Source: Prevotella sp. UBA6429
GTDB lineage: Bacteria; Bacteroidota; Bacteroidia; Bacteroidales; Bacteroidaceae
Assembly: GCA_002437285.1 (NCBI GenBank)
Contig: DJOV01000066.1
Span: 1-36,962 of the forward strand
Direction of reading: 5' to 3'
Length of the DNA: 36,962 bases
Every line of letters starts with the position of its first letter. Position 1 is the stretch's first letter. This document shows positions 7,597 through 15,517 of the stretch, in pieces. Below the pieces are notes generated by a model that worked only from the letters and a program-made list of their open reading frames with translations, had not been told where the DNA came from and did no database searches. The translations under genes were made by a program, and so were the position numbers.

Positions 7597-8763
7597 TCAA
7601 TACTCAAACTTCTGGTAGGCTCTCACCGGCACAGCCCTTCCCTGGTGAAGGCCTGGCTCCCAGCGTGGCATGCCCTTGACAATGGCCACGGCGTGACGGT
7701 CGGCGATGGGGCTAACCGACTTCACCACGTGCACGTCACAGACAGTGCCCTTCGTGTCGACGACGAATGACACGATGGCCTCGCCATGGGCAGTGGTGTC
7801 TTGCGAACGGTCAAAGAGACCTATGGTCGAGAGATAGCGTGTCAGTCCGTCGCGCCCTCCCTTGAAGGCAGGCATTTGCTCCACCTTATCATAGATGGTG
7901 TCACCCTCCCATGTCTGCCGCATGGAGGTGAAGAAGGGCTGCCGTTCGGCCTCCTTGCGGGCGATCAGGCGCTTGGCGTCGCGCGTCAGCAGCCTGGTCA
8001 TCGACTGCATGGGCAAGGTGCGCTCGTAGGAGAACGTCTCGTCGTCGTCGGTGGCGCATGCGATGTGGAGGCCCACCTGCTGCGTGCGGCCGTCGAGCCA
8101 GGCGCCATCCACGTCAGCCTTGCACAGGCCATAGAAGCGATGGTCATCGAGCTGTTCAAAGACAATGTTGTAGCTCTCTTCGTCAAGATGGGCAAACCGT
8201 CCCACCGCCAACAGGTCTTCCGTCTGCATCACGCGGCCCTGCTGCAGGTCAAAAGTCAAGATGCGGTAGAGGTCGCGCTTGGCGATGGGTGACAAGGCTC
8301 CGGGTGACACCGACTGACGAAGCTCCACACAGATCCATTGCCGCGGCTGGTAAGCTTTCAGGCGGACTGTGGTGGTGACATAGCAGAACCGACGGTCGTC
8401 GGGCAGAAATTCCAATTGTCCGGTGACCGGCCGGCCTATCCGTTGCTTATAGACCTCATAGGCTTTCTGGCCGTCGGCCATGGGCTGTGCGAACAACAGG
8501 GAGTCGAGTGCCGCCTGCAGAGGTCTGAGGTCGGCGAAGTCCACCGCCTCAGGCCACTCCACCTGGGTGTCAACAACCGTGAAATTGGAGTCTTGGCGAA
8601 GGAAGGCGTGGTCACGGTAATAGCCTACGCTGTATCTCACCGGCGCGTCGTCAACGGTCTGGGCCTGTGCCTGGACACACCAACTGGTTGCCAAGGCAAG
8701 AGGTGCCAGCAACACTACGGACAGCAACCGGGCGCACAGGGAATGTCTTGACGTATGTGTCAT
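7597..8763 (-). CDS. Secreted protein with TonB C-terminal domain
   Basis: The 388-residue protein has an N-terminal signal peptide (hydrophobic core at about 12-27, cleavage after Ala-Gln-Ala-Gln) and a C-terminal TonB_C domain at about 300-388, with MPAFKGG, GEAIVSFVVDTKG and GMPRWEPG as landmarks. The middle region, about 40-295, is not recognised. Unlike true TonB it lacks both the uncleaved N-terminal anchor and the Pro-rich linker, so it is unlikely to transduce energy by itself. ATGs at 8805 and 8772 are alternatives. The one at 8805 lies before the expected transcription start, so 8763 or 8772 is preferred. It is the first gene of a two-gene unit with the GH25 lysozyme. Confidence 0.75.
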   Translation of the reverse strand: MTHTSRHSLCARLLSVVLLAPLALATSWCVQAQAQTVDDAPVRYSVGYYRDHAFLRQDSNFTVVDTQVEWPEAVDFADLRPLQAALDSLLFAQPMADGQKAYEVYKQRIGRPVTGQLEFLPDDRRFCYVTTTVRLKAYQPRQWICVELRQSVSPGALSPIAKRDLYRILTFDLQQGRVMQTEDLLAVGRFAHLDEESYNIVFEQLDDHRFYGLCKADVDGAWLDGRTQQVGLHIACATDDDETFSYERTLPMQSMTRLLTRDAKRLIARKEAERQPFFTSMRQTWEGDTIYDKVEQMPAFKGGRDGLTRYLSTIGLFDRSQDTTAHGEAIVSFVVDTKGTVCDVHVVKSVSPIADRHAVAIVKGMPRWEPGLHQGRAVPVRAYQKFEY

Positions 8764-8807
8764 GATTTGCATGGTCGAAGGATGTGATTCAATTGTGATT
8801 TCCATTG

Positions 8808-8815
8808 CGAAGTTA
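8808..8815 (-). promoter_or_regulatory. Probable -7 promoter element (TAACTTCG)
   Basis: Read on the minus strand, this matches TAnnTTTG with one mismatch. It would start transcription near 8802, about 40 bases before the TonB-domain gene. Confidence 0.4.
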
Positions 8816-8957
8816 CGGAATATTATCGAAACCCCATACGTTTAACCCCATTCTTTTTCCGTTGGCTGGCAAAATCGCCGCAAGTCTTCCGACGCCTTAA
8901 CTCGCATCCGCTCACAAAAAATCATCCTAAGTCCTGCTCCTTTCGCGAAAATCTATA

Positions 8958-8965
8958 TAATTTTG
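8958..8965 (+). promoter_or_regulatory. Bacteroidetes -7 promoter element (TAATTTTG)
   Basis: Perfect TAnnTTTG in an AT-rich stretch, giving a predicted leader of about 70 bases for the exporter gene at 9040. The rest of the divergent gap 8764-9039 shows nothing else that I can name. Confidence 0.6.
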
Positions 8966-9039
8966 CAATCGGATTGATCAAGGTGGACACACGAGCGCCC
9001 ATCGTTTCCGGATAACAGTTTCAACAAACATACATACCA

Positions 9040-10251
9040 ATGCGCATATCAAAAGACCAAGCGGCAAAGACTGTCAATGACACGACTTTCATGGTTTTGT
9101 TTACCGTCTGCTTTTGCCATTTTCTCAACGATACCATCCAGTCGATGCTTCCGGCCATCTACCCGATGCTGAAAAGCAGTTTCAACCTGTCGTTTGTGCA
9201 GATAGGTTTGCTTACTCTCAACTTGCAAATCACCTCCTCGGTCATCCAGCCTCTCGTAGGCCTCTACTCGGACAGGCACCATCACAAGTGGCAGTTGGCC
9301 ATCGGCATGCTGTTCACCGTAGCGGGCATATTCCTGCTCTCCGAGGCCACAAGCTATGGACACGTGATGATGGCCGTGGCGCTGATGGGCTGCGGATCGT
9401 CCATCTTCCATCCCCAAGCGTCACAGGTGGCGCAGGTGGCAGCAGGACATCGCAAGGGCTTGGGGCAAAGTATCTTCCAAGTGGGTGGAAATGGCGGGTT
9501 CGCGATGGGGCCACTACTGGCGGCACTCATCATCATCCCTCACGGACTGTGGGCCGTACGCTGGTTTGCCATCATCGCCGTGCTGGCCTCAGTGGTGCTC
9601 TACTATGTGGGACGCTGGCAGGTGAGGGCGCTGGCCAGCAACCGAAAGGCCAACGCGGCGACATGGACCACGACCAGACCGCTCAGCATGCGGTGGAAGA
9701 TTTTCTTCGTAGCACTGCTCTTCATCCTCATGTTCTCCAAGAACTTCTACACGGTGAGCATGACCAACTACTACACGTTCTTCCTCATCGACAAGTTTGG
9801 TACATCTGTTCAAGCTTCGCAATACTGCCTCTTCACCTTTCTTGCAGCTGAGGTCATCGGCACGCTCGCAGGTGGATGGGTCGGCGACAAGTACGGGCGC
9901 AAGAGTGTCATCCTGTTCTCCATCTTTGGGGTAGCGCCTTTTACCATCGCACTGCCCTACATCCCCACCCTGTGGGGCACCATCGCCCTGTCGGTCGTCA
10001 TCGGGATCATCATCGCCTCGGCCTTTTCGGCCATCCTCGTCTTTGCCACGGACCTCATGCCCCATCACACGGGCATCGTGGCCGGATTGTTCTATGGGCT
10101 GTCGTTCGGCGCGGGAGGCGTGGGCAGTGCCCTGTTTGGCTACGTGGCCGACTCGTGGGGCATTGACAGCGTGTTCAAGATCAGCACGCTGCTGCCGCTG
10201 ATTGGCGCCTGTGCCATCTTCTTGCCCAAGATGCGCAAACAAAATGCGTAA
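9040..10251 (+). CDS. fsr: MFS exporter, fosmidomycin-resistance (Fsr) type
   Basis: The 403-residue protein has the hydrophobic profile of a 12-helix major facilitator. The N-terminal segment CHFLNDTIQSMLPAIYP and the following ITSSVIQPLVGLYSDR strongly resemble E. coli Fsr. The two halves each carry a cytoplasmic loop motif (GLYSDRHHHK after helix 2, and GGWVGDKYGRK after helix 8). By family it exports small compounds, fosmidomycin being the best known, in exchange for protons; the natural substrate is not known. It stands alone behind its own promoter and is followed after 61 bases by a separately promoted HAD gene. Confidence 0.88.
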   Translation: MRISKDQAAKTVNDTTFMVLFTVCFCHFLNDTIQSMLPAIYPMLKSSFNLSFVQIGLLTLNLQITSSVIQPLVGLYSDRHHHKWQLAIGMLFTVAGIFLLSEATSYGHVMMAVALMGCGSSIFHPQASQVAQVAAGHRKGLGQSIFQVGGNGGFAMGPLLAALIIIPHGLWAVRWFAIIAVLASVVLYYVGRWQVRALASNRKANAATWTTTRPLSMRWKIFFVALLFILMFSKNFYTVSMTNYYTFFLIDKFGTSVQASQYCLFTFLAAEVIGTLAGGWVGDKYGRKSVILFSIFGVAPFTIALPYIPTLWGTIALSVVIGIIIASAFSAILVFATDLMPHHTGIVAGLFYGLSFGAGGVGSALFGYVADSWGIDSVFKISTLLPLIGACAIFLPKMRKQNA

Positions 10252-10300
10252 GCCAAGCAACAAATTGGCTGGCAGGGCTGCCTGGCCGACTACTTTTTCG

Positions 10301-10308
10301 TAACTTTG
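10301..10308 (+). promoter_or_regulatory. Bacteroidetes -7 promoter element (TAACTTTG)
   Basis: Perfect TAnnTTTG that ends only four bases before the ATG at 10313. The predicted transcription start falls at or next to the start codon, so the HAD gene message should be leaderless. Confidence 0.65.
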
Positions 10309-10312
10309 CAGC

Positions 10313-11041
10313 ATGATGAACAACAACCTCTACATTCAGCGATTGGCCGAGCAAGACTTCAAGCTCCTTGCGTTCGATGCCGATGACACACTATGGGACT
10401 GCCAAGGACACTTCGACCAGGTGGAAAGAAACTACTGCCAGCTGCTCGCCCCCTATGCCGACGAGGACACGGTGAGCGAGACGCTCTTCCAGACAGAGAC
10501 GGCCAACATGCCCCTGCTGGGCTATGGCAGCAAGGCCTTTACCCTGTCGCTCGTGGAAAACGCGGTGAAGGTGAGCCGCGGACAGGTCAGCGCTGCCGAC
10601 GTGTTGCGCATCGTGAACCTGGGCAAGTCACTGCTCCAACTGCCGGCCACTCCCCTACCCGAGGTGAGGCCAACGCTGGAGGCCCTGCGCCAGGCTAACC
10701 GCTTTGCCATGGTGGTCTTCACCAAGGGGGAGTTGCTCGACCAGGAAAGCAAACTGCAGCGGTCCGGCCTCGCCCCACTCTTCGATGACATCGTGGTAGT
10801 GAGTGACAAGACAAAGGGTGAGTATGCCAAGTTGTGCAAGCGGTTCGGCACCACCATCGAACACATGCTCATGGTGGGCAACTCGTTTCGCTCTGACATC
10901 GAACCGGTGCTGCAATTGGGTGGCTGGGCTGTACACATCCCCTTCAGCAGCATCTGGCGACATGAGCAAACGGAAGAATACTGTCATCCGCGACTGGCTA
11001 CCATCAACCACTTCGATGAGCTCAAGGCGCTCGCGAAATGA
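10313..11041 (+). CDS. HAD-superfamily hydrolase (probable phosphatase)
   Basis: The 242-residue protein carries the four HAD motifs in order: FDADDTLW with nucleophile Asp22 and acid/base Asp24, a Thr in VVFTKGE, a Lys in the DKTKGEYAKL segment, and the acidic GNSFRSDIEP. A helical cap of about residues 35-110 lies between motifs I and II, as in subfamily I phosphatases. The physiological substrate cannot be told from sequence. Two consecutive ATG codons (10313 and 10316) could both serve as start. The stop lies next to an RHS pseudogene remnant. Confidence 0.85.
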   Translation: MMNNNLYIQRLAEQDFKLLAFDADDTLWDCQGHFDQVERNYCQLLAPYADEDTVSETLFQTETANMPLLGYGSKAFTLSLVENAVKVSRGQVSAADVLRIVNLGKSLLQLPATPLPEVRPTLEALRQANRFAMVVFTKGELLDQESKLQRSGLAPLFDDIVVVSDKTKGEYAKLCKRFGTTIEHMLMVGNSFRSDIEPVLQLGGWAVHIPFSSIWRHEQTEEYCHPRLATINHFDELKALAK

Positions 11042-11160
11042 ATAATTGACCATGAACGGGCCGTATGGGGGACTATGACCCCACGCTCGGTCACTTCCGC
11101 AGTCCCGACAACTATGTACAGGCGCCCGACAACAGCCAGGGTTTCAACCGCTACAGGGTC
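11042..11160 (+). pseudogene. Remnant of an RHS-repeat core domain
   Basis: Translating from about 11059 gives Gly-Arg-Met, then YDPTLGHFRSPDNYVQAPDN and SQGFNRY, ending at 11154. This is the conserved end of the RHS/YD-repeat-associated core domain of Bacteroidales, usually preceded by Met-Asn-Gly-Arg. The Met-Asn-Gly codons are visible at 11052-11060 but out of frame, as if one G had been inserted. No start and no further RHS coding is present. The homology stops within a few bases of the MITE-like element at 11161. The fragment is what remains of a large surface or polymorphic-toxin gene. The rest of the 418-base gap holds the MITE-like element and the metF promoter. Confidence 0.75.
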
Positions 11161-11352
11161 AAGGTGAGTTCTGTCAATTAGCTTTGTCAGATTTTGAGGC
11201 TCTTCTCGAAGTCAGAGCGTCAGCGAGTGAGAAAGCAAGCGGGCTATACGACCGAGCGCGATGACGATATGAGCCGAAAAGAGCGAATAGATGGCAAAAC
11301 GTAACCTTTCACCATTCATGTTTTTAGGGTGGCAATTTACAGAACTCACCTT
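11161..11352. mobile_element. MITE-like element with 19-bp terminal inverted repeats
   Basis: The ends 11161-11179 and 11334-11352 are inverted repeats matching at 18 of 19 positions (AAGGTGAGTTCTGTCAATT against AATTTACAGAACTCACCTT). The 192-bp body has no transposase. Both strands contain short open stretches, about 35 codons on the minus strand, which may derive from the end of a lost transposase gene. The left end abuts the RHS remnant. I could not define a target-site duplication. It is most simply read as a deletion derivative of an insertion sequence or a MITE. Confidence 0.65.
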
Positions 11353-11422
11353 AATCGTCACGATAATTCAGAAAACTCTTGGAAAAGTAGATTACGAACA
11401 GGCGATTATCAATCTTTTTTGT

Positions 11423-11430
11423 TAACTTTG
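11423..11430 (+). promoter_or_regulatory. Bacteroidetes -7 promoter element (TAACTTTG)
   Basis: Perfect TAnnTTTG, 29 bases before the metF start codon, giving a leader of about 25 bases. No SAM-responsive riboswitch structure fits in so short a leader. Confidence 0.65.
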
Positions 11431-11459
11431 TAGGCTGTAAATTCCATAGAACCAAACAC

Positions 11460-12416
11460 ATGAGCGTCATAGACCTACTGAAAGACAACACGGCTTCGCA
11501 GCGCTTTTCCTTTGAGGTGTTGCCCCCGCTGAAGGGCAACGGCACGGAAGCTTTGTTTCGCAACATCGACAAGCTAAAGGATTTCGATCCGCTCTACATC
11601 AACATAACGACTCATCATAGCGAATATGTCTACCGCGAGCTGCCCGACGGACAGTTTGAACGGTTGCGCATACGCCGCCGCCCGGGAACCATCGCCATAG
11701 CCGCTGCCATCCAGCAACGATACGGCCTGCCGGTCATCCCCCATATCATCTGCAGCGGCGCCACTGCGGAGGACATTGAATACGAGCTCATCGACCTCCA
11801 GTTTCTCGGCATCAACAACGTGCTCTTGCTCCGCGGCGACAAGGCCAAGGAAGACCGCATGTACAAGGCCACACCTGGCGGGCATGAGCACACGACCGAC
11901 CTGATACGCCAAGTCAACGCCTTCAACGCCGGTCATTTCGCAGACGGGTCGGACATTCGCCACCCTGGGCAACCCTTCCACTATGGGGTGGCAGCCTATC
12001 CCGAGAAGCATGAGGAGGCGCCTAACCTCGAGATGGACATGAAACACCTGAAGGAAAAGCAAGACCTCGGTGCGGAGTATGCCGTCACCCAGTTGTTCTT
12101 CGACAACGAGAAATACTTCTCCTTCGTGGAAAAGGCTCACCAGATGGGAATCACCATCCCCATCGTACCCGGCATCAAGCCATTTGCCAAACTGTCGCAA
12201 ATCACGCAGGTGCCCAAGACTTTCCATTGCGACATGCCGCAGGAACTGGCCAAGGAGGCTGTGAAGTGCAAGACTGACGACGATGCCAAGGCGCTCGGCG
12301 TGGAGTGGACCACGGCTCAATGCAAGGAGCTCTACGCTCGCGGCGTGAAAGACATCCATTTCTACACAATCTCGGCCATTGACAGTGTGGCACAGATAGC
12401 CAAAAACCTACTCTGA
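11460..12416 (+). CDS. metF: 5,10-methylenetetrahydrofolate reductase
   Basis: The 318-residue flavoprotein reduces methylenetetrahydrofolate to 5-methyltetrahydrofolate, which supplies the methyl group for methionine synthesis. The TIM-barrel signature is intact: the FSFEVLPP strand with its Glu near the N-terminus, DPLYINITTH, the HIICSGATAEDIEYEL segment, NNVLLLRGD, and GAEYAVTQLFFDNEKY. Length is normal for the bacterial enzyme, which lacks the regulatory domain of the eukaryotic protein. It has its own promoter, and its stop is four bases from the start of the holB-like gene, so the two are probably one transcript. Confidence 0.96.
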   Translation: MSVIDLLKDNTASQRFSFEVLPPLKGNGTEALFRNIDKLKDFDPLYINITTHHSEYVYRELPDGQFERLRIRRRPGTIAIAAAIQQRYGLPVIPHIICSGATAEDIEYELIDLQFLGINNVLLLRGDKAKEDRMYKATPGGHEHTTDLIRQVNAFNAGHFADGSDIRHPGQPFHYGVAAYPEKHEEAPNLEMDMKHLKEKQDLGAEYAVTQLFFDNEKYFSFVEKAHQMGITIPIVPGIKPFAKLSQITQVPKTFHCDMPQELAKEAVKCKTDDDAKALGVEWTTAQCKELYARGVKDIHFYTISAIDSVAQIAKNLL

Positions 12417-12420
12417 AGCC

Positions 12421-13566
12421 ATGCAGTTTAGTGAAGTCATCGGCCAACAGGAAGCTATCGACAGGCTATTACAGCTCGTCGGGGAGGGACGTGTGCCCCA
12501 TGCCTTGCTGTTCACAGGACCGGTGGGATGCGGCAAGTTGGCACTGGCGCTGGCCTTCGCCTCCTATCTCCTGGGGGAGCGACATAATGGCCAATCGCTG
12601 CTCGGCAACGATAGCGCCGTGCTCAACGCGGAGACTATGCTCGCCAATTGGCAGCACCCCGACCTCCACTTCTCCTACCCCGTGATACGTCCCAAAGGGT
12701 CATCGAGTGCCCACAAGGTGACCAGCGACGACTTCGCAGCTGAGTGGCGCGCGCTTCTCGGGAAGGGTCCCTACTTTAGCATGGACCAATGGATGGGTGC
12801 CATGGAGGCCGAAAACCAGCAAGCCGTAATATACGAAGCTGAGAGCGATGCACTCACTCACAACCTAAACCTCAAGTCAGCCTTGGGGGGATACAAGGTC
12901 AGCCTCATATGGCTGCCGGAGCGCATGAACATCACATGTGCGAACAAGTTGCTCAAGCTACTGGAGGAACCACCATCGCAGACGGTGTTCCTGCTGGTCA
13001 GCGAAGAACCGGAACAACTCTTGGAAACCATTCGAAGCCGCGTGCAACGGTTTGACGTGCACCGCATTGACACACCGGACATCGAGCAGGCGCTCATCAG
13101 CAAGCGCGGAATTGACGCCGACACTGCACACCGCATGGCCCACACGGCGGCAGGCAACTGGCTGAAAGCTGTCGAGGCGCTCAACAGCGACAGCGAAAAC
13201 CGGTTATTCTTCGACCTCTTCGTGTCGCTGATGCGCCAAGCCTACATGCGCGACATCAAGGGCCTCAAGGACTGGACGGATACCATAGCCGCCTACGGAC
13301 GGGAGAGACAACGACGCATGCTGGTCTACTTCTTGCACCTCGTGAGGGAAAACTTCATGTCAAACTTCAGGCAACCGGAGCTCAACTACATGACGCAGGA
13401 GGAAGAAACGTTCAGCCAGCACTTCGCACGCTTCATCAATGAGCGCAACGTGGTGGAGATGGCGGAACTGCTGCAACGAACACATCGAGACATCGGACAA
13501 AACGCCAATCCGAAGATGCAGTTCTTCAACTTGGCTCTCAATATGATCATTCTCCTCAGGAGATGA
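12421..13566 (+). CDS. holB: DNA polymerase III delta'-like clamp-loader subunit
   Basis: The 381-residue AAA+ protein begins FSEVIGQQEAIDRL, has a Walker A GPVGCGK at residues 33-39, and a second half with LLKLLEEPPSQTVFLLVSEEPEQLL followed by IRSRVQRF. These mark the DnaX/HolB clamp-loader family. In the region where many delta' proteins have a four-Cys zinc module, between about residues 50 and 80, no Cys is present. The sensor motif reads Ser-Arg-Val rather than the common Ser-Arg-Cys. It probably acts as the delta' subunit that helps open the sliding clamp at the replication fork. It is packed between metF (4-base gap) and ricT (31-base gap). Confidence 0.85.
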   Translation: MQFSEVIGQQEAIDRLLQLVGEGRVPHALLFTGPVGCGKLALALAFASYLLGERHNGQSLLGNDSAVLNAETMLANWQHPDLHFSYPVIRPKGSSSAHKVTSDDFAAEWRALLGKGPYFSMDQWMGAMEAENQQAVIYEAESDALTHNLNLKSALGGYKVSLIWLPERMNITCANKLLKLLEEPPSQTVFLLVSEEPEQLLETIRSRVQRFDVHRIDTPDIEQALISKRGIDADTAHRMAHTAAGNWLKAVEALNSDSENRLFFDLFVSLMRQAYMRDIKGLKDWTDTIAAYGRERQRRMLVYFLHLVRENFMSNFRQPELNYMTQEEETFSQHFARFINERNVVEMAELLQRTHRDIGQNANPKMQFFNLALNMIILLRR

Positions 13567-13597
13567 CTGCTTTTATCACTTCTTAAAACAAAACATC

Positions 13598-14926
13598 ATG
13601 AACAACAATACATGTACAGGATGCGACCGCGGACTATGCAGCGCCGGCGTGGGACGACAGGACAAGCAACTCAACACCTACGACTGGCTGGCCGACATCC
13701 CGGGGAATGCCGAGTCGACCGACCTGGTGGAGGTGCAGTTCAAGAATACGCGCAAGGGCTACTTCCACAATGTGAACAACCTACAACTGCAGAAAGGTGA
13801 CATTGTGGCCGTGGAAGCCAATCCCGGTCACGACATCGGGGTTGTGACACTCACAGGAAGGCTGGTGACCCTACAGATCAAAAAGGCCAACCTCAAGTCA
13901 GCAGATGACATCAGACGAATTTATCGTATCGCCAAGCCTGTGGACATGGAGAAATACCATGAGGCTAAAAGCCGCGAGCATGACACCATGATCGAAAGCC
14001 GGCAGATTGCCAAGAGACTCGGACTGCAGATGAAAATCGGAGACGTGGAGTATCAGGGAGACGGCAACAAGGCTATCTTCTACTACATCGCTGACGAGCG
14101 CGTCGACTTCCGGCAGCTTATCAAGGACTTGGCTGCCACTTTTCACGTGCGCATCGAGATGAAACAAATCGGTGCCAGACAGGAGGCCGGACGCATCGGC
14201 GGAACAGGACCTTGCGGACGTGAACTGTGCTGTGCCACATGGATGAAGAACTTCTCAAGCGTCTCCACCAACGCCGCACGATTCCAGGACATATCGCTCA
14301 ATCCGCAGAAGTTGGCGGGCATGTGCGCCAAACTGAAATGTTGCCTGAACTACGAAGTGGACGACTACATGGAGGCCAGCCGCAAACTGCCACCCAAGGA
14401 TGCCATACTTCAGACAAAGGACAGCGACTACTATCTCTTCAAGACCGACATTCTCGCCGGGCTCTGCACGTACTCGTCAGACAAAAACATTGCGGCCAAC
14501 TTGGAGGTTATCTCGGCAGCTCGGGCCAAGGAGATCATCGCCATGAACAGACAAGGGGAAAAGCCTCTGTCACTGCAACAAGACAACAAGATGAAAGAGG
14601 TGAAGAAGCCTATCGACCTGTTGGCCGATGCTGACCTCAGCCGCTTTGACAAGTCGAAAAAGAAAAAGGGCGGACAGAAAAACCGAAAGCCGAAAGGTGA
14701 CAACAGAAAGACCGCCCAAGGCAGGGCCAACGGGGAGAACAAGCAGGACACACACGCCAGCGAGACTCCTAAGAATGGTGGACAGCAGAAGCGGCGCAAC
14801 AAGCCTAACCGACCCAACCGGCCCAAGGGAGAAGGACAATCAGCACAACCCTCGCAGCTGACTGAAAAGCCACAAGTTGCCAAACAGGAGCAGGTAACCA
14901 ACAATTCCACAAACGAGAAAGCATGA
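13598..14926 (+). CDS. ricT: PSP1-domain protein, RicT-like
   Basis: The 442-residue protein has an N-terminal Cys cluster (Cys6, Cys9, Cys14), a PSP1 domain at about 110-260 containing GGTGPCGRELCCATW (Cys206, 211, 212) and MCAKLKCCLNYE (Cys243, 248, 249), and a long Lys/Arg/Asn/Gln-rich tail at about 345-442 that is surely disordered. In Bacillus the related YaaT/RicT is part of an iron-sulfur-containing complex acting on RNA maturation and phosphorelay. In Bacteroidetes its role is not established; the basic tail suggests RNA binding (inference). The stop overlaps the gldH start in ATGA (14923-14926). Confidence 0.85.
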   Translation: MNNNTCTGCDRGLCSAGVGRQDKQLNTYDWLADIPGNAESTDLVEVQFKNTRKGYFHNVNNLQLQKGDIVAVEANPGHDIGVVTLTGRLVTLQIKKANLKSADDIRRIYRIAKPVDMEKYHEAKSREHDTMIESRQIAKRLGLQMKIGDVEYQGDGNKAIFYYIADERVDFRQLIKDLAATFHVRIEMKQIGARQEAGRIGGTGPCGRELCCATWMKNFSSVSTNAARFQDISLNPQKLAGMCAKLKCCLNYEVDDYMEASRKLPPKDAILQTKDSDYYLFKTDILAGLCTYSSDKNIAANLEVISAARAKEIIAMNRQGEKPLSLQQDNKMKEVKKPIDLLADADLSRFDKSKKKKGGQKNRKPKGDNRKTAQGRANGENKQDTHASETPKNGGQQKRRNKPNRPNRPKGEGQSAQPSQLTEKPQVAKQEQVTNNSTNEKA

Positions 14927-15381
14927 AAGCACTGACAGCAATACTCCTGTCGGGGTTGCTGTGTGTGGCATGCACTGGCAACAAGGTGTATGACCACTAT
15001 AACCACACACCCATTGGCGGATGGGAGAAGATAGACACGCTGAAGTTTGATGTATCACCCCTGAAGAAATCGGGGCTTTACGCAACAAGCATGGGACTGC
15101 GCATCAACAACGCATTCCCCTTCATCAGCATGACGCTCATCGTGGAGCAAACGGTGTTGCCAGCCAACAAGACAGTCATCGACACGATCAACTGCCCATT
15201 GGTGGACAAGAACGGAAGAGTAAAGGGGAAGGGTGTCGGCTTTTACCAGTATCATTTCCCTGTGTCATTGATGACGCTCCATGAAAACGACTCACTACAC
15301 ATCACCGTGAGACATGACATGAAGCGTGAAATCTTACCTGGTGTCTCAGATGTGGGCATCGAGCTGGAGAGGAAAAAATAA
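14923..15381 (+). CDS. gldH: Gliding-motility lipoprotein GldH
   Basis: The 152-residue protein has a short signal peptide ending in Cys-Val-Ala-Cys, with the lipidated Cys at residue 17. The mature region matches GldH, with GGWEKIDTLKFDV near the start, LRINNAFPFISMTLIVE and HDMKREILPGVSDVGIEL near the end. In Flavobacterium GldH is needed for gliding, but it is conserved in non-gliding Bacteroidales, where it is presumably an envelope assembly factor. It is translationally coupled to ricT by an ATGA overlap, a pairing conserved in the order as far as I recall. A terminator with a duplicated arm follows. Confidence 0.88.
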   Translation: MKALTAILLSGLLCVACTGNKVYDHYNHTPIGGWEKIDTLKFDVSPLKKSGLYATSMGLRINNAFPFISMTLIVEQTVLPANKTVIDTINCPLVDKNGRVKGKGVGFYQYHFPVSLMTLHENDSLHITVRHDMKREILPGVSDVGIELERKK

Positions 15382-15425
15382 GCGTCGAAGAAAGGGGAAA
15401 AGGCTTTCTCCACACTTCAAAACAT

Positions 15426-15517
15426 CTAAAACACAAGTTGCCGCATCCTTTCAGCTAAAACACAAGTTGCCGCATCCTTTCAGCCTTGAGCTGAGGGTGC
15501 GGCAACTTGTGTTTTAG
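15426..15517. terminator. Bidirectional terminator with tandemly duplicated arm
   Basis: A 29-bp unit is repeated exactly in tandem at 15426-15454 and 15455-15483. The segment 15491-15517 is its reverse complement except for a two-base deletion and a substitution. Either copy can pair with the third segment, giving two mutually exclusive hairpins. The rodA stop codon (15514-15516) lies inside the shared arm. The element separates convergent gldH (+) and rodA (-). Confidence 0.8.

Noticed and set aside
10267..10298. Terminator hairpin after the exporter gene
   Set aside because: Only a 5-bp stem with mismatched flanks can form, and the T-run overlaps the promoter region of the next gene; the evidence is too weak to list.
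11042..11459. SAM-type riboswitch before metF
   Set aside because: The promoter element is 29 bases before the start codon, leaving too short a leader. The rest of the gap is explained by the RHS remnant and the inverted-repeat element.
15426..15483. Tandem 29-bp repeats as a CRISPR or iteron
   Set aside because: The copies are contiguous without spacers and clearly belong to a terminator hairpin.
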